From the NCBI RefSeq assembly GCF_009363855.1, contig NZ_CP045423.1, positions 2,448,001 through 2,512,000 of the forward strand: a DNA stretch of 64,000 nucleotides, read 5' to 3'. A program made the position numbers and the translations under genes. The DNA comes from Microvirga thermotolerans (GTDB lineage Bacteria; Pseudomonadota; Alphaproteobacteria; Rhizobiales; Beijerinckiaceae). Shown here one piece after another: positions 17,965 through 36,091 of the stretch. The notes beneath the pieces are model-generated. The model did not search any database. It had not been told where the DNA came from and saw only the letters and a program-made list of their open reading frames with translations. The stretch's first letter is position 1. Each line of letters starts with the position of its first letter.

Positions 17965-18669
17965 TTACGCCGCCTGCTCGCGGCGACCGCCCGAACGGCC
18001 ACCTTCTTCGTTCATGCGCTTGTCCTGCGCCATCGGGTCGTGCTCAAGGATCTCGCCCTTGAAGATCCAGACCTTGATGCCGCACGTGCCGTAGGTGGTG
18101 AAGGCCGTGGACGTTCCGTAGTCGACATCCGCACGCAGGGTGTGGAGCGGAACGCGGCCCTCGCGGTACCATTCGAGACGGGCGATTTCGGCCCCGCCGA
18201 GGCGACCCGAGCAGTTGATGCGGATGCCCTCGGCGCCGAGACGCATCGCCGACTGAACGGCGCGCTTCATGGCACGGCGGAAGGCAACGCGGCGCTCGAG
18301 CTGCTGGGCGATGGAGTCGGCCACCAGGGTGGCGTCCACCTCGGGCTTGCGGACCTCGACGATGTTGATCGACACGTCCGCGTCCGTCATCTTGGACACG
18401 AGCTTGCGCAGCTTCTCGATGTCGGCGCCCTTCTTGCCGATCACCACGCCCGGACGGCCCGAGTGGATGGTGACGCGGCACTTCTTGTGCGGGCGCTCGA
18501 TCACGATCTTCGAAACGGCGGCCTGCTTGAGCTGCTTCATGAGAGCATCGCGGATGGCGATGTCCTCGTGCATCAGCTTGGCGTACTCGCCCTTGCCGGC
18601 GAACCAGCGCGAGTCCCAGGTCCGGTTGATGCCGAGCCGAAGACCGATCGGGTTAACTTTCTGACCCAT
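17965..18669 (-). CDS. rpsC: 30S ribosomal protein S3
   Basis: S3 forms part of the mRNA entry tunnel helicase. The 234 residues begin [20 protein letters not shown], have a KH domain with the loop [19 protein letters not shown], and the C-terminal S3 domain ([20 protein letters not shown]). The C-terminal tail is basic ([16 protein letters not shown]). The start at 18669 is 12 bp after rplV. Confidence 0.99.
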   Translation of the reverse strand: MGQKVNPIGLRLGINRTWDSRWFAGKGEYAKLMHEDIAIRDALMKQLKQAAVSKIVIERPHKKCRVTIHSGRPGVVIGKKGADIEKLRKLVSKMTDADVSINIVEVRKPEVDATLVADSIAQQLERRVAFRRAMKRAVQSAMRLGAEGIRINCSGRLGGAEIARLEWYREGRVPLHTLRADVDYGTSTAFTTYGTCGIKVWIFKGEILEHDPMAQDKRMNEEGGRSGGRREQAA

Positions 18670-18680
18670 CTGGTTCTCCC

Positions 18681-19061
18681 TTACGCCTGTTCGGCGACTT
18701 CCCGAACCACGATCGTGAGGTTCGAGAACGGCTTCATGATACGGGCGCCCCGGCCACGGGCCCGGGCATGGAAGCGCTTCATCACCAGAGCCTTGCCGAC
18801 GAAGGCCTGGCTCACGACGAGATCGTCCACATCGAGGTTGTGGTTGTTCTCGGCGTTGGCGATAGCGCTCTCGAGGCACTTCTTGACGTCCCGAGCGATC
18901 CGCTTGCGCGAGAACTCGAGATCGGCGAGAGCCGTGGAAACCTTCTTGCCGCGGATGAGGGCCGCAACAAGGTTGAGCTTCTGGGGGCTGACGCGCAGCA
19001 TGCGAGCGACGGCTTGCGCCTCGTTGTCGCTCAGCGCGCGAGGAGTCGCGGCCTTACCCAT
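18681..19061 (-). CDS. rplV: 50S ribosomal protein L22
   Basis: L22 lines the exit tunnel with its beta hairpin. The 126 residues include [20 protein letters not shown] and the tunnel hairpin region [20 protein letters not shown]. It starts one base after the rpsS stop region, within the S10 operon. Confidence 0.99.
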   Translation of the reverse strand: MGKAATPRALSDNEAQAVARMLRVSPQKLNLVAALIRGKKVSTALADLEFSRKRIARDVKKCLESAIANAENNHNLDVDDLVVSQAFVGKALVMKRFHARARGRGARIMKPFSNLTIVVREVAEQA

Positions 19062-19062
19062 C

Positions 19063-19341
19063 TTACTTCCTCTTCGCCTTCTTGTCCGCCGCGTGGCCGT
19101 GGAAGGTGCGGGTCGGCGAGAACTCGCCGAACTTGTGACCCACCATCTCCTCGCTCACGTAGACGGGAATGTGCTTCTGACCGTTGTAGACCCCGAAAGT
19201 GAGGCCCACGAACTGCGGGAGGATCGTGGAGCGGCGGCTCCAGATCTTGATGACCTCGTTGCGGCCCGACCCACGGGCAGCCTCGGCCTTCTTGAGGAGG
19301 TAGCCGTCGACGAACGGACCCTTCCAAAGCGAACGTGCCAT
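19063..19341 (-). CDS. rpsS: 30S ribosomal protein S19
   Basis: S19 works with S13 in the head of the small subunit. The 92 residues start [20 protein letters not shown] and carry [20 protein letters not shown] and [20 protein letters not shown]. It is separated from rplB by 15 bp. Confidence 0.99.
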   Translation of the reverse strand: MARSLWKGPFVDGYLLKKAEAARGSGRNEVIKIWSRRSTILPQFVGLTFGVYNGQKHIPVYVSEEMVGHKFGEFSPTRTFHGHAADKKAKRK

Positions 19342-19356
19342 GACGTGCCTCTGTCC

Positions 19357-20193
19357 TTACTTCTTCCGTGCGTGGCGGCTCGACACGATGAACTTGTCGG
19401 TCCGCTTGTTCGAACGGGTTTTCTTGCCCTTGGTCGGAATGCCCCACGGGGTGACCGGATGGCGGCCGCCCGAGGTGCGACCCTCACCGCCACCGTGCGG
19501 GTGGTCGATGGGGTTCATCGCAACGCCGCGGTTGTGCGGACGCTTGCCGAGCCAGCGGTTGCGGCCGGCCTTGCCGATCGAGGTGTTCATGTGATCGGGG
19601 TTGGACACGGCGCCGACGCTGGCGAAGCACTGGCCATGGACCAGGCGCTGCTCGCCCGAGTTGAGGCGCACCGTCACGTAGCCCTGGTCACGGCCCACGA
19701 TCTGAGCGTAGGTGCCGGCGGAGCGGGCAATGGCGCCGCCGCGGCCGATCTTCAGCTCGATGTTGTGGACGATCGTTCCCACCGGCATGTTGCCGATCGG
19801 CATGGCGTTGCCCGGCTTGATGTCGACCTGCTCGCCGGCCGACACCTGATCGCCGACAGCCAGACGCTGCGGGGCCAGGATGTAGGACAGCTCGCCGTCG
19901 GCGTAGCGGATCAGGGCGATGAACGCGGTGCGGTTGGGATCGTACTCGATCCGCTCCACGGTCGCGACGTCTCCCAGACGCGAACGGCGCTTGAAGTCGA
20001 CATTGCGCAGGGTCCGCTTGTGGCCGCCGCCGCGGAAGCGGACGGTCACGCGGCCCAGGTTGTTGCGGCCGCCGGAGGACGACTTGCCCTCCGTCAGCGT
20101 CTTGACCGGCTTGCCCTTGTAGAGCTCGCTGCGGTCCACGATCACCAGCTGGCGCAGGCCGGGGGTGATTGGTTTGAAGGTCTTCAAAGCCAT
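19357..20193 (-). CDS. rplB: 50S ribosomal protein L2
   Basis: L2 is needed for subunit association and peptidyl-transferase activity. The 278 residues include [20 protein letters not shown] and the C-terminal region [20 protein letters not shown], whose histidines lie near the active site. It is an S10-operon gene of standard length. Confidence 0.99.
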   Translation of the reverse strand: MALKTFKPITPGLRQLVIVDRSELYKGKPVKTLTEGKSSSGGRNNLGRVTVRFRGGGHKRTLRNVDFKRRSRLGDVATVERIEYDPNRTAFIALIRYADGELSYILAPQRLAVGDQVSAGEQVDIKPGNAMPIGNMPVGTIVHNIELKIGRGGAIARSAGTYAQIVGRDQGYVTVRLNSGEQRLVHGQCFASVGAVSNPDHMNTSIGKAGRNRWLGKRPHNRGVAMNPIDHPHGGGEGRTSGGRHPVTPWGIPTKGKKTRSNKRTDKFIVSSRHARKK

Positions 20194-20213
20194 CGGATCA
20201 CTCTCTCAACCGA

Positions 20214-20510
20214 TCAGAGGCCCGTCGTGACGTCGATGGTCTGGCCCTCTTCGAGGGTCACGACCGCCTTCTTCACGTCCGACCGCTGGCCGCGGGTGCC
20301 GCGGAACATCTTCACCTTGCCCTTGGTGACGAGCGTGTTGACGCTCTTCACCTTGACATCGAACAGCTTCTCAACCGCTTCCTTGATCTGCGGCTTCGTC
20401 GCATCCGGCTTCACCTTGAAGACGACCTTGTTCTGCTCGGACAGGGCCGTGGCCTTCTCGGTGATGACCGGGCTCACGATCACATCGTAGTGGCGCGGGT
20501 CCAGGCTCAT
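20214..20510 (-). CDS. rplW: 50S ribosomal protein L23
   Basis: L23 sits at the tunnel exit and is the main docking site for trigger factor and SRP. The 98 residues include [20 protein letters not shown] and [20 protein letters not shown]. The start overlaps the rplD stop by four bases. Confidence 0.99.
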   Translation of the reverse strand: MSLDPRHYDVIVSPVITEKATALSEQNKVVFKVKPDATKPQIKEAVEKLFDVKVKSVNTLVTKGKVKMFRGTRGQRSDVKKAVVTLEEGQTIDVTTGL

Positions 20511-21127
20511 TTGAAGCGCGCCTCCAGCGCATCGACAGCCGCCTTCGTGAGAACGAGCTTCTCGCGACGGAGAATGTCATAGACGTTGATGCCCTGCACC
20601 GGCAGGACGTCGATGTTCGGAATGTTGCGCGCGGCCCGCTGGAAGTTGGCCTCGATCTCGGCGCCGCCGATGATCAGGGCATTCGCCAGGCCGAGCTTGC
20701 CGAAGCGCTCCACCAGAGCCTTCGTCTTCGGCTCGGCGAGTTGCACCTCGTCGACGACGATGAGCGAAGAATCCTTCGCCTTGGCCGAGAGGGCGTGCTT
20801 CAGCGCAAGGGCGCGGACCTTCTTGGGCAGGTCGTGCGCATGGCTGCGGACCTGCGGACCGAAGGCGCGGCCGCCGCCCCGGAACTGGGGAGCGCTCGCG
20901 GCGCCGTGGCGGGCGTTGCCGGTGCCCTTCTGCTTGTAGAGCTTCTTCGTGGTCCGGTCGATGTCCGAGCGGTTCTTCACGGCATGCGTGCCGGCCTGGC
21001 GCTTCGCGAGCTGCCAGCGGACGCACCGCGCGAGAAGATCGGCGCGGGGATCGAGACCGAAGATCGCCTCGTCGAGGTCGATCGAGCCGGCCTTCTTGCC
21101 CTCAAGCGTGGTGACGTCGAGTTTCAT
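20507..21127 (-). CDS. rplD: 50S ribosomal protein L4
   Basis: L4 reaches into the exit tunnel and in E. coli represses the S10 operon. The 206 residues include [20 protein letters not shown] and [20 protein letters not shown], the tunnel loop. I use the ATG at 21127, which shares one base with the rplC stop (TGATG). A GTG one codon earlier is the alternative. No obvious L4-responsive S10 leader is seen ahead of rpsJ. Confidence 0.99.
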   Translation of the reverse strand: MKLDVTTLEGKKAGSIDLDEAIFGLDPRADLLARCVRWQLAKRQAGTHAVKNRSDIDRTTKKLYKQKGTGNARHGAASAPQFRGGGRAFGPQVRSHAHDLPKKVRALALKHALSAKAKDSSLIVVDEVQLAEPKTKALVERFGKLGLANALIIGGAEIEANFQRAARNIPNIDVLPVQGINVYDILRREKLVLTKAAVDALEARFK

Positions 21128-21858
21128 CACGCATTCTCCTCTTGGGCCTGGTCAGCCTGAGCGGCCGGCGCAGCGCCGTTGTCGCCCGTGCGGAACGCGC
21201 CGGGCATCGGCACTTCCTTGGGCAGCTTGCGCTTCACCGCGTCGCGGACGAAGATCCAGCCGCCGGCGACGCCGGGGACGGCGCCCTCGACCAGGATCAG
21301 ACCGCGCTCAGGGTCGGTCGAGACGACGCGCAGGTTCTGCGTCGTCACGCGCTCGACACCGAGGTGACCCGGCATCTTCTTGTTCTTGAACGTCCGGCCC
21401 GGATCCTGGCGGCCGCCCGTCGAACCGATCGAGCGGTGCGAGACCGACACGCCGTGGGAGGCGCGCAGACCGCCGAAGTTCCAGCGCTTCATGCCGCCGG
21501 CGAAGCCCTTACCCGTCGTCGTACCCGTGACGTCCACGAACTGACCGGCGACGAAGTGGTCGGCGGTGATCTCGGCGCCCACCGGGATGAGAGCATCCTC
21601 GGAGACGCGGAATTCCGCGAGCTTGCGCTTCGGCTCGACCTTGGCGACGGCGAACCGACCGCGCTCGGCCTTGGAAACGTTCTTCACCTTGGCCTTGCCG
21701 ACGCCGACCTGCAGCGCGGTGTAGCCGTTCTTCTCCTTGGTCCGATGGGCGATCACCTGGCACTGATCGACCTTCAGAACCGTCACCGGGACGTGCTCAC
21801 CCGCATCCGTGAAGATGCGTGTCATCCCGACCTTCTGTGCAATGACGCCTGAGCGCAT
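21127..21858 (-). CDS. rplC: 50S ribosomal protein L3
   Basis: L3 is an early assembly protein whose loop approaches the peptidyl-transferase centre. The 243 residues include [40 protein letters not shown] and [22 protein letters not shown]-terminal Ala/Gln/Glu-rich tail of about 20 residues ([16 protein letters not shown]) makes it longer than the E. coli form, as in related alphaproteobacteria. Confidence 0.99.
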   Translation of the reverse strand: MRSGVIAQKVGMTRIFTDAGEHVPVTVLKVDQCQVIAHRTKEKNGYTALQVGVGKAKVKNVSKAERGRFAVAKVEPKRKLAEFRVSEDALIPVGAEITADHFVAGQFVDVTGTTTGKGFAGGMKRWNFGGLRASHGVSVSHRSIGSTGGRQDPGRTFKNKKMPGHLGVERVTTQNLRVVSTDPERGLILVEGAVPGVAGGWIFVRDAVKRKLPKEVPMPGAFRTGDNGAAPAAQADQAQEENA

Positions 21859-21906
21859 GTGCGTATCCTCTCGGCGTGTCCTACCGAAAGCTCCAAGCCC
21901 GAAGGC

Positions 21907-22215
<309 letters not shown>

Positions 22216-22274
22216 GGGTTGACCTCAACAAGGGAGGGGACCGGCCGAAACCGGCCCGCTCCTTTGATCCTCTT

Positions 22275-23469
<1,195 letters not shown>

Positions 23470-23512
23470 CGTGGCACCCGTTCCTTAAATCGTCAGTTCT
23501 TGTTCAATGGGT

Positions 23513-25588
23513 TCAGGCGTACTTCGCCTGAACCTCGGCCGCCACGTTCGACGGCACCTGTTCATAGTGGTCGAACTGCATGGTGTAGCTCGCCCGGCCC
23601 TGGCTCATGCCGCGCAGGGTGTTGACGTAGCCGAACATGTTGGCGAGCGGGACCATCGCATTGATGACCACGGCATTGCCGCGCATGTCCTGACCCTGGA
23701 TCTGGCCGCGCCGGGAGTTGAGGTCGCCGATGACCGACCCGGTGTAGTCTTCCGGAGTCGTGACCTCGACCTTCATCACCGGCTCGAGCAGGACCGGAGC
23801 GCCCTTCTGCAGGGCCTCGCGGAGCGCCGCACGGGAGGCGATTTCGAAGGCCAGGGCCGACGAGTCCACCTCGTGGAAGGCGCCGTCGACGAGCTCGACC
23901 TTGATGTCCACCACCGGGAAGCCGGCGACCACGCCCGCGCCGATGACGGACTGGAGGCCCTTCTCGACGCCGGGGATGTACTCCTTCGGCACCGCGCCGC
24001 CGACGATCTTCGACTCGAAGGCGAAACCGGCGCCCGGATCGTTCGGCTGAACGACGAGCTTCACGCGGGCGAACTGGCCCGTGCCGCCGGTCTGCTTCTT
24101 GTGGGTGTAGTCCACCTCGACCTTCTTCGTGATCGTCTCGCGGTAGGCCACCTGCGGAGCGCCGACGTTCGCATCGACCTTGTAGGTGCGCTTGAGAATG
24201 TCGACCTTGATATCCAGGTGCAGCTCGCCCATGCCCTTCAGGATCGTCTGGCCGGACTCGCTGTCCGTCGAGACGCGGAAGGACGGGTCCTCGGCCGCGA
24301 GCTTGGCGAGGGCAAGACCCAGCTTCTCCTGGTCCGCCTTCGACTTCGGCTCGATGGCGATCTCGATGACGGGCTCGGGGAACTCCATCCGCTCGAGGAT
24401 CACGGCCTTGTTCGGGTCGCAGAGCGTGTCGCCGGTGCGGACTTCCTTGAGGCCAGCGAGAGCGACGATGTCGCCGGCATAGGCCTCCTTGATGTCCTCG
24501 CGGTTGTTCGCATGCATGAGAAGCATGCGGCCGACGCGCTCCTTCTTGTCGCGCGACGAGTTGAGCAGCGTGTCGCCGGCGTTCACCTTGCCGGAATAGA
24601 CGCGGCAGAAGGTGATCGTGCCCACGAACGGGTCGTCCATGATTTTGAAGGCGAGCATGGAGAACGCCTCGTCGTCGGACGGCTTGCGGGTGGTCGGCTC
24701 CTCGGTCTTGAAGTCGATGCCCTCGATGGCCTCACGGTCCGCCGGGGACGGCAGGAAGTCCACGACCGCATCGAGAAGCGGCTGCACGCCCTTGTTCTTG
24801 AACGCCGAACCGCAGAGCACCGGATGGAACGCGCGGCGCTTCACGGCCGTGCGGATCAGGCGGCGCAGGGTGTCCTCGTCGGGCTCCTGGCCCTCGAGGT
24901 AAGCCACCATCGCCTCGTCGTCCATCTCGACGGCGGCCTCGACGAGCTTTGCGCGGTACTCCGCGGCCTGATCCTTCAGATCGGCCGGGATCTCGACCTC
25001 GTCGAACTTGGCGCCGAGAGCGTCGCTCTCCCAGAGATAGGCCTTCATCTTGATGAGGTCGACCATGCCGCGGAAGTCGCTCTCCGCGCCGATCGGGATC
25101 TGAAGGCAGACGGGCTTGCCGGCCACGCGCTTGACGATGTCCTCGACGCACTTGAAGAAGTTCGCGCCGGTCTTGTCCATCTTGTTGACGAACACGACGC
25201 GCGGAACGTCGTACTTGTCGGCCTGGCGCCACACGGTCTCGGTCTGGGGCTCGACGCCCTGGTTGCCGTCGAGGACGCAGACGGCGCCGTCGAGGACGCG
25301 CAGCGAACGCTCCACCTCGATGGTGAAGTCCACGTGGCCGGGGGTGTCGATGATGTTCAGGCGCTTGCCGCGCCAGAAGCAGGTGGTCGCAGCGGACGTG
25401 ATCGTGATGCCACGCTCCTGCTCCTGCTCCATCCAATCCATGGTGGCAGCGCCTTCATGGACCTCACCGATCTTGTGCGACTTGCCGGTGTAGTAAAGGA
25501 TACGCTCGGTCGTCGTCGTCTTGCCGGCATCGATGTGGGCCATGATGCCGAAGTTACGGTAGTCCTCAATTGCGTGCGTGCGGGGCAT
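23513..25588 (-). CDS. fusA: Elongation factor G
   Basis: EF-G is the GTPase that drives translocation and, with RRF, ribosome recycling. The 691 residues carry G1 [18 protein letters not shown], switch region [17 protein letters not shown]3 [15 protein letters not shown] and G4 [13 protein letters not shown]. Domains II to V follow, with the domain IV loop [20 protein letters not shown]. It sits between rpsG and tuf in the str operon. I see no second fusA in the window. Confidence 0.99.
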   Translation of the reverse strand: MPRTHAIEDYRNFGIMAHIDAGKTTTTERILYYTGKSHKIGEVHEGAATMDWMEQEQERGITITSAATTCFWRGKRLNIIDTPGHVDFTIEVERSLRVLDGAVCVLDGNQGVEPQTETVWRQADKYDVPRVVFVNKMDKTGANFFKCVEDIVKRVAGKPVCLQIPIGAESDFRGMVDLIKMKAYLWESDALGAKFDEVEIPADLKDQAAEYRAKLVEAAVEMDDEAMVAYLEGQEPDEDTLRRLIRTAVKRRAFHPVLCGSAFKNKGVQPLLDAVVDFLPSPADREAIEGIDFKTEEPTTRKPSDDEAFSMLAFKIMDDPFVGTITFCRVYSGKVNAGDTLLNSSRDKKERVGRMLLMHANNREDIKEAYAGDIVALAGLKEVRTGDTLCDPNKAVILERMEFPEPVIEIAIEPKSKADQEKLGLALAKLAAEDPSFRVSTDSESGQTILKGMGELHLDIKVDILKRTYKVDANVGAPQVAYRETITKKVEVDYTHKKQTGGTGQFARVKLVVQPNDPGAGFAFESKIVGGAVPKEYIPGVEKGLQSVIGAGVVAGFPVVDIKVELVDGAFHEVDSSALAFEIASRAALREALQKGAPVLLEPVMKVEVTTPEDYTGSVIGDLNSRRGQIQGQDMRGNAVVINAMVPLANMFGYVNTLRGMSQGRASYTMQFDHYEQVPSNVAAEVQAKYA

Positions 25589-25613
25589 CGCTCAGCTCCT
25601 CAAGGCCCGACCG

Positions 25614-26490
<877 letters not shown>

Positions 26491-26673
26491 TCTCTGCCCT
26501 CTTTCACCCACCACCACCCGGTGGCTTTGCGTGTCTTCAACGGTTCGGCGCTGCGAGCAGCGCCCGGCAAGCCGTCGGCTTGCACAAAACGAAGCCGCGC
26601 CACAGGCGGTTTGAAGCCCTTGGCGCGGTGCCATTGCAGAGGACCACGGCCAGGCCGCGGTCTTGCCCCAAAT

Positions 26674-26687
26674 CTGACAAGTGTCAG
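26674..26687. promoter_or_regulatory. Palindrome in the rpsL leader
   Basis: CTGACA and TGTCAG flank a two-base centre, forming a perfect 14-bp inverted repeat about 185 bases before rpsL and about 85 bases after the predicted start of transcription. It could be an operator or a small hairpin, and no regulator is identified. Confidence 0.3.
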
Positions 26688-26777
26688 TCAAGGTTGAGTT
26701 CGGCAGCGTTTAGATCGACTGTGTCGGAGCGCGTCGCCCAGACGGTCAAGATCTACGGCCAGCCGGAAAGTCCGGTC

Positions 26778-26806
26778 TCTCTAGCGCCCGAGTCGGGAAA
26801 AGTCAA
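26778..26806 (-). promoter_or_regulatory. Candidate strong promoter of the str-S10 operon
   Basis: On the minus strand TTGACT and TAGAGA are separated by 17 bases, a good sigma70-type match. It lies in the 491-bp gap between rpoC and rpsL (26491-26981), about 290 bases upstream of rpsL. The rest of that gap shows the rpoC terminator, a palindrome in the leader, and no gene. Confidence 0.65.
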
Positions 26807-26923
26807 CACTTTTCCTGGCCCTCGGCCAAATCCCGGGCTTTCTCCCGAAAGGCGCAGCTTTCGTCGCACCTCTCCCCTCTGAGGGAGCGCCCCGGGACGG
26901 AGGCCCCGCCCCGGCACCGGGCT

Positions 26924-26955
26924 TAAAAAAAGGAGGGCCGCCCTTGGGCGACCCT
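26924..26955 (-). terminator. Rho-independent terminator after rpoC
   Basis: On the minus strand a 10-bp stem with one wobble (AGGGTCGCCC against GGGCGGCCCT) is followed by CC and a run of seven T. It starts 26 bases after the rpoC stop and separates the rpoBC unit from the str operon. Confidence 0.9.
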
Positions 26956-26981
26956 CGATACGGCTAGGGCCGGAGGCTTCC

Positions 26982-29900
26982 CTACTCGGCCGCCGGCAGC
27001 TCGCTGACCGTGGACTGGGCCTCGGCGCGCTTCTGCTGGAGGATCAGCTCGTCCCGGTGCTGGGCGATGGCCTTGATCCGGGCGTTCATGGCGCCCGTAC
27101 CGGCCGGGATGAGGCTGCCGACGATCACGTTTTCCTTCAGGCCCTCGAGGGTATCGACCTTGCCGTTGACCGCCGCCTCGGTGAGGACGCGGGTGGTCTC
27201 CTGGAAGGACGCCGCCGAGATGAAGGAGCGGGTCTGCAGCGAGGCCTTGGTGATGCCGAGCAGGACCGGCACGCCGACGGCGGGCTTCTTCTTCTCGGCC
27301 ACGAGGCGCTCGTTGATCTCCTCGAGCTCGAGCCGGTCGATCTGCTCGCCGGTGAGAAGATCGGAGTCGCCGCTGTCGGTGATCTCGACCTTCTGCAGCA
27401 TCTGGCGGACGATCACCTCGATGTGCTTGTCGTTGATGAGCACGCCCTGGAGACGGTAGACCTCCTGGATCTCGTTCACGAGGTAGGCCGCCAGCTCCTC
27501 GACGCCCTTGATCGCCAGGATGTCATGCGGCGCCGGGTTGCCGTCGACGATGAAGTCGCCGAGCTCGACCACGTCCCCGTCCTGCAGGTGGATGTGCTTG
27601 CCCTTCGGGATCAGGTACTCCACCGGCTCGGAGCCATCGTGCGGGATCAGCGTCAGGCGACGCTTGTTCTTGTAGTCGCGGCCGAACTGGATCGTGCCGG
27701 ACTTCTCCGCGATGATGGCCGCGTCCTTCGGACGGCGGGCCTCGAACAGCTCCGCCACGCGCGGCAGACCGCCCGTGATGTCGCGGGTCTTGGCGCTCTC
27801 CGTCGAGACGCGGGCGAGCACGTCGCCGGCCTTGACCTTGGCGCCCGGATCGACGGCGAGGATCGCGTCGACCGGCAGCAGGTAGCGGGCGTCGCCGCCG
27901 CGCGGCAGCTTGGCCACCTTGCCGCCCTTGCCCTCGATGATGACGGCCGGACGCAGGTCCGCGGTGCGCGGCGAGCCGCGCCAGTCGATGACCACGCGCT
28001 TGGCGATGCCGGTGGACTCGTCCATCGTCTCGATCATCGAGCCGCCGTCCACGAGGTCCTCGTAGCCGACCACGCCGTCGATCTCGGTGAGGATCGGACG
28101 GGAGTAGGGGTCCCACTCGGCAATGCGCTGGCCGCGCTTGATCGTGTCGCCCTCGTCCACCTTCAGGCGGGAGCCGTACTGCAGGCGGTGAGCCGCCCGC
28201 TCGGTGCCGTCCGGCCCGTAGATGACCACGGACACGTTGCGGCCCATGACCACCAGGTCGCCGTCGGAGTTCCGCGCGATGTTCTTGTTGCGGAAGCCGA
28301 TGGTGCCCTCGAAGCTCGACTCGATGAAGGACGAGTCCGCGATCTGGGCCGCACCGCCGATGTGGAAGGTGCGCATGGTGAGCTGGGTGCCCGGCTCGCC
28401 GATCGACTGGGCGGCGATGACGCCGACCGCCTCGCCGTAGTTGACCGGCGTGCCGCGGGCCAGGTCGCGCCCGTAGCAGGTGGCGCAGACGCCGTTCCGC
28501 GACTCGCAGACGAGCACGGAGCGGATCTTCACCTCCTGGATGCCGGCAGCGCCGATGGCCTCGAGATGCGCCTCCTCGATCATCGCTCCCTTCGGCACGA
28601 TGACCGTGCCGTCCGAGGCGACGACGTCCTCGGCCGTGCAGCGGCCCAGGATCCGGGACGCCAGCGACGCGACCACCTGGCCGGCGTCGATGATGGCCCG
28701 CATGCGGATGCCCTTCTCGGTGCCGCAGTCGGTCTCGCGGATGACGGCGTCCTGCGCCACGTCCACGAGACGGCGGGTCAGATAGCCCGAGTTCGCGGTC
28801 TTGAGCGCAGTGTCGGCGAGGCCCTTGCGGGCGCCGTGCGTCGAGTTGAAGTACTCGAGCACGTCCAGGCCTTCCTTGAAGTTCGAGATGATCGGCGTCT
28901 CGATGATCTCGCCCGACGGCTTGGCCATGAGGCCGCGCATGGCCGCGAGCTGCTTCATCTGGGCCGGCGAGCCGCGCGCGCCAGAGTGCGACATCATGTA
29001 GATTGAGTTGACCGGCTTGTCGCGGCCGTTGTCGTCCTTCTGCACCGTGGAGATGCGCGCCATCATCTCGGCCGCGAGACGGTCCGAGCACTTCGCCCAG
29101 GCATCGACGACCTTGTTGTACTTCTCACCCTGGGTGATGAGGCCGTCCTGGTACTGCTGCTCGTAGTCCTTGGCGAGGGCGCGGGTCTCCTCGACGATCT
29201 GCCACTTGTTCTCCGGGATCACCATGTCGTCCTTGCCGAACGAGATGCCGGCCTTGAACGCGTTGTAGAACCCGAGCGCCATGATCCGGTCGCAGAAGAT
29301 CACCGACTCCTTCTGACCGCAGTGCCGGTAGACGGCATCGATCATGTTGGAGATCTCCTTCTTCGTCATGAGCTTGTTCACGACGTCGAAGGACAGCGCC
29401 GGGTGCTTCGGCAGCAGGCGCGAGAGCATCACGCGGCCGGGCGTGGTGTCGTAGATCTTGGTGAACGGCTTGCCGTCCTCGCCCACGCCCTCCCAGCGAT
29501 ACTTGATCTTGGAATGGAGGGTGATGACCTTCTCGTGCAGCGCGTGCTCGATCTCGCCCATGTCGGCGAAGGCCTTGCCCTGCCCCGGCTCGCCGTCGGA
29601 GACGATCGAGAGATAGTACAGGCCCAGAACGATGTCCTGGGAAGGCACGATGATCGGCTGGCCGTTGGCCGGGTGCAGGATGTTGTTGGTCGACATCATC
29701 AGCACGCGGGCCTCGAGCTGCGCCTCGAGCGAGAGCGGCACGTGGACGGCCATCTGGTCGCCGTCGAAGTCCGCGTTGAAGGCGGCGCAGACGAGCGGGT
29801 GCAGCTGGATCGCCTTGCCCTCGATGAGGGTGGGCTCGAAGGCCTGGATGCCGAGACGGTGCAGGGTCGGCGCGCGGTTCAGGAGAACCGGATGCTCGCG

Positions 29901-31154
29901 GATGACCTCGTCCAGGATGTCCCAGACCTCCGGCTTCTCCTTCTCGACGAGCTTTTTCGCCTGCTTGACCGTGGCCGAGAGGCCGCGGGCGTCGAGCTTG
30001 GCGTAGATGAACGGCTTGAAGAGCTCCAGCGCCATCTTCTTCGGCAGGCCGCACTGATGCAGCTTGAGCTCCGGCCCCACCACGATGACCGAACGGCCCG
30101 AATAGTCCACGCGCTTGCCGAGCAGGTTCTGGCGGAACCGGCCCTGCTTGCCCTTGAGCATGTCGGCGAGGGACTTCAGCGGCCGCTTGTTGGCGCCGGT
30201 GATGACGCGGCCACGGCGGCCGTTGTCGAACAGGGCGTCGACGGCCTCCTGGAGCATGCGCTTCTCGTTGCGCACGATGATGTCGGGCGCGCGCAGCTCC
30301 ATCAGCCGCTTCAGGCGGTTGTTGCGGTTGATGACGCGGCGATAAAGGTCGTTCAGGTCGGAGGTCGCGAAGCGGCCGCCGTCGAGCGGCACCAGCGGAC
30401 GCAGGTCCGGCGGGATGACCGGAATGACGGTCATGACCATCCACTCGGGCTTGTTGCCGGACTGGAGGAAGGCCTCGATGATCTTGAGGCGCTTCATCAG
30501 CTTCTTCGGCTTCAGCTCCGAGGTGGTGGTGGCGATCTCCTCGCGCAGGTCCGCGGCGATCTTCTCCAGGTCGAGTTCCTGGAGGATGCGGCGGATGGCC
30601 TCCGCGCCGATCATGGCGGTGAAGCTGTCCTCGCCGTACTCGTCCTGGGCGCGGAGGTACTCCTCCTCCGTCAGGAGCTGGCGGTCCTTCAGGGGCGTGA
30701 GGCCCGCATCGACGACGATGTACGATTCGAAGTAGAGGATCCGCTCCAGATCCTTCAGCGTCATGTCGAGCAGCAGGCCGATGCGGCTCGGCAGGGACTT
30801 GAGGAACCAGATGTGCGCCACGGGGGCGGCGAGCTCGATGTGGCCCATGCGGTCGCGGCGCACGCGGGCGAGCGTCACCTCGACGCCGCACTTCTCGCAG
30901 ATCACGCCCTTGTACTTCATGCGCTTGTACTTGCCGCACAAGCACTCGTAGTCCTTGATCGGGCCGAAGATGCGCGCGCAGAACAGGCCGTCACGCTCGG
31001 GCTTGAACGTGCGGTAGTTGATGGTCTCCGGCTTTTTGATCTCGCCGTAGGACCAGGACAGAATCTTCTCAGGGCTCGCGATCGAGATCTTGATCTGATC
31101 GAAGCTCTGCGGCTGCGCCGTTTGGTTGAAAAGATTCATGACCTCTTGATTCAT
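26982..31154 (-). CDS. rpoC: DNA-directed RNA polymerase beta' subunit
   Basis: Beta' forms the active-site half of the polymerase clamp. The 1390 residues begin [20 protein letters not shown]. The N-terminal zinc ribbon reads [20 protein letters not shown], the catalytic magnesium loop is [13 protein letters not shown] near residue 460, and the trigger-loop region contains [19 protein letters not shown]. The second zinc site is in [20 protein letters not shown]. The gene is complete and is followed by a terminator. The 117-bp gap from rpoB contains palindromes. Confidence 0.99.
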   Translation of the reverse strand: MNQEVMNLFNQTAQPQSFDQIKISIASPEKILSWSYGEIKKPETINYRTFKPERDGLFCARIFGPIKDYECLCGKYKRMKYKGVICEKCGVEVTLARVRRDRMGHIELAAPVAHIWFLKSLPSRIGLLLDMTLKDLERILYFESYIVVDAGLTPLKDRQLLTEEEYLRAQDEYGEDSFTAMIGAEAIRRILQELDLEKIAADLREEIATTTSELKPKKLMKRLKIIEAFLQSGNKPEWMVMTVIPVIPPDLRPLVPLDGGRFATSDLNDLYRRVINRNNRLKRLMELRAPDIIVRNEKRMLQEAVDALFDNGRRGRVITGANKRPLKSLADMLKGKQGRFRQNLLGKRVDYSGRSVIVVGPELKLHQCGLPKKMALELFKPFIYAKLDARGLSATVKQAKKLVEKEKPEVWDILDEVIREHPVLLNRAPTLHRLGIQAFEPTLIEGKAIQLHPLVCAAFNADFDGDQMAVHVPLSLEAQLEARVLMMSTNNILHPANGQPIIVPSQDIVLGLYYLSIVSDGEPGQGKAFADMGEIEHALHEKVITLHSKIKYRWEGVGEDGKPFTKIYDTTPGRVMLSRLLPKHPALSFDVVNKLMTKKEISNMIDAVYRHCGQKESVIFCDRIMALGFYNAFKAGISFGKDDMVIPENKWQIVEETRALAKDYEQQYQDGLITQGEKYNKVVDAWAKCSDRLAAEMMARISTVQKDDNGRDKPVNSIYMMSHSGARGSPAQMKQLAAMRGLMAKPSGEIIETPIISNFKEGLDVLEYFNSTHGARKGLADTALKTANSGYLTRRLVDVAQDAVIRETDCGTEKGIRMRAIIDAGQVVASLASRILGRCTAEDVVASDGTVIVPKGAMIEEAHLEAIGAAGIQEVKIRSVLVCESRNGVCATCYGRDLARGTPVNYGEAVGVIAAQSIGEPGTQLTMRTFHIGGAAQIADSSFIESSFEGTIGFRNKNIARNSDGDLVVMGRNVSVVIYGPDGTERAAHRLQYGSRLKVDEGDTIKRGQRIAEWDPYSRPILTEIDGVVGYEDLVDGGSMIETMDESTGIAKRVVIDWRGSPRTADLRPAVIIEGKGGKVAKLPRGGDARYLLPVDAILAVDPGAKVKAGDVLARVSTESAKTRDITGGLPRVAELFEARRPKDAAIIAEKSGTIQFGRDYKNKRRLTLIPHDGSEPVEYLIPKGKHIHLQDGDVVELGDFIVDGNPAPHDILAIKGVEELAAYLVNEIQEVYRLQGVLINDKHIEVIVRQMLQKVEITDSGDSDLLTGEQIDRLELEEINERLVAEKKKPAVGVPVLLGITKASLQTRSFISAASFQETTRVLTEAAVNGKVDTLEGLKENVIVGSLIPAGTGAMNARIKAIAQHRDELILQQKRAEAQSTVSELPAAE

Positions 31155-31182
31155 CGCCGTCTCCTAAAACCTCGAAGGCGTC

Positions 31183-31260
31183 ATGGCCGGGCGAGCCGGC
31201 CATCTTGGTCTGAAAGGGCTCGCCCTTCCGGATCGAGATCCCCGGGCCGCGCCCGGGGAT
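31183..31260. repeat. REP-like double palindrome between rpoB and rpoC
   Basis: ATGGCCGG and CCGGCCAT flank a 5-base loop at 31183-31203. ATCCCCGGG and CCCGGGGAT flank another 5-base loop at 31238-31260. A third small dyad (AAGGGC/GCCCTT) lies between. The arrangement, in which GTCATGGCCGG and CCGGGGATGAC face outward, resembles dispersed palindromic intergenic repeats of Rhizobiales. Only one copy is present in this window. Confidence 0.65.
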
Positions 31261-31271
31261 GACGACGTCAA

Positions 31272-35402
<4,131 letters not shown>

Positions 35403-35425
35403 CTGGACCTCGTTCCTCATCTACA

Positions 35426-35486
35426 GCTGATCCAGCCCCCGCCGCCCGGAGGCTGGATCAGCCGCCCGGCGGCAGGAAGCCGCCGG
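35426..35486 (-). promoter_or_regulatory. Two hairpins in the rpoB 5' leader
   Basis: A perfect 12-bp stem (GCTGATCCAGCC with GGCTGGATCAGC, 13-base loop) ends 24 bases before the rpoB start. Next to it is an 8-bp stem (CCGGCGGC with GCCGCCGG, 5-base loop) at 35466-35486. They lie between rplL and rpoB, where E. coli has an attenuator and an RNase III site. Attenuation, cleavage or translational control of rpoB is inferred from position only. Confidence 0.5.
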
Positions 35487-35613
35487 AAAGACCACAGATT
35501 CGGAGCCCTTGGGCCCCGGGACTCTCCGCGAGGAACCGGCATCGGGAACACCGGACCTCTTGGACGACACAACGGCCCCAAGCAAAAATGCCTGGGACCG
35601 CTTGTTTCTCGAA

Positions 35614-35633
35614 CCCCGGCAGGGATGCCGGGG
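35614..35633 (-). terminator. Hairpin after rplL (possible attenuator)
   Basis: An 8-bp perfect stem (CCCCGGCA with TGCCGGGG, 4-base loop) lies 27 bases after the rplL stop. It has no U-tract, so partial termination or processing that lowers rpoBC relative to rplJL is the more likely role. Confidence 0.45.
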
Positions 35634-35659
35634 AACCTCGCGACCCGAAGGCCGCAAGA

Positions 35660-36040
<381 letters not shown>

Positions 36041-36091
36041 AGTTTCAGTCCTTAGGTTCGGTTCGAACGGTTGATGGTTGAGGTTACGGCC

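Noticed and set aside
17344..20490. A plus-strand open frame of about 1050 codons
   Set aside because: It mirrors rpmC to rplW, all of which have clear ribosomal signatures on the minus strand.
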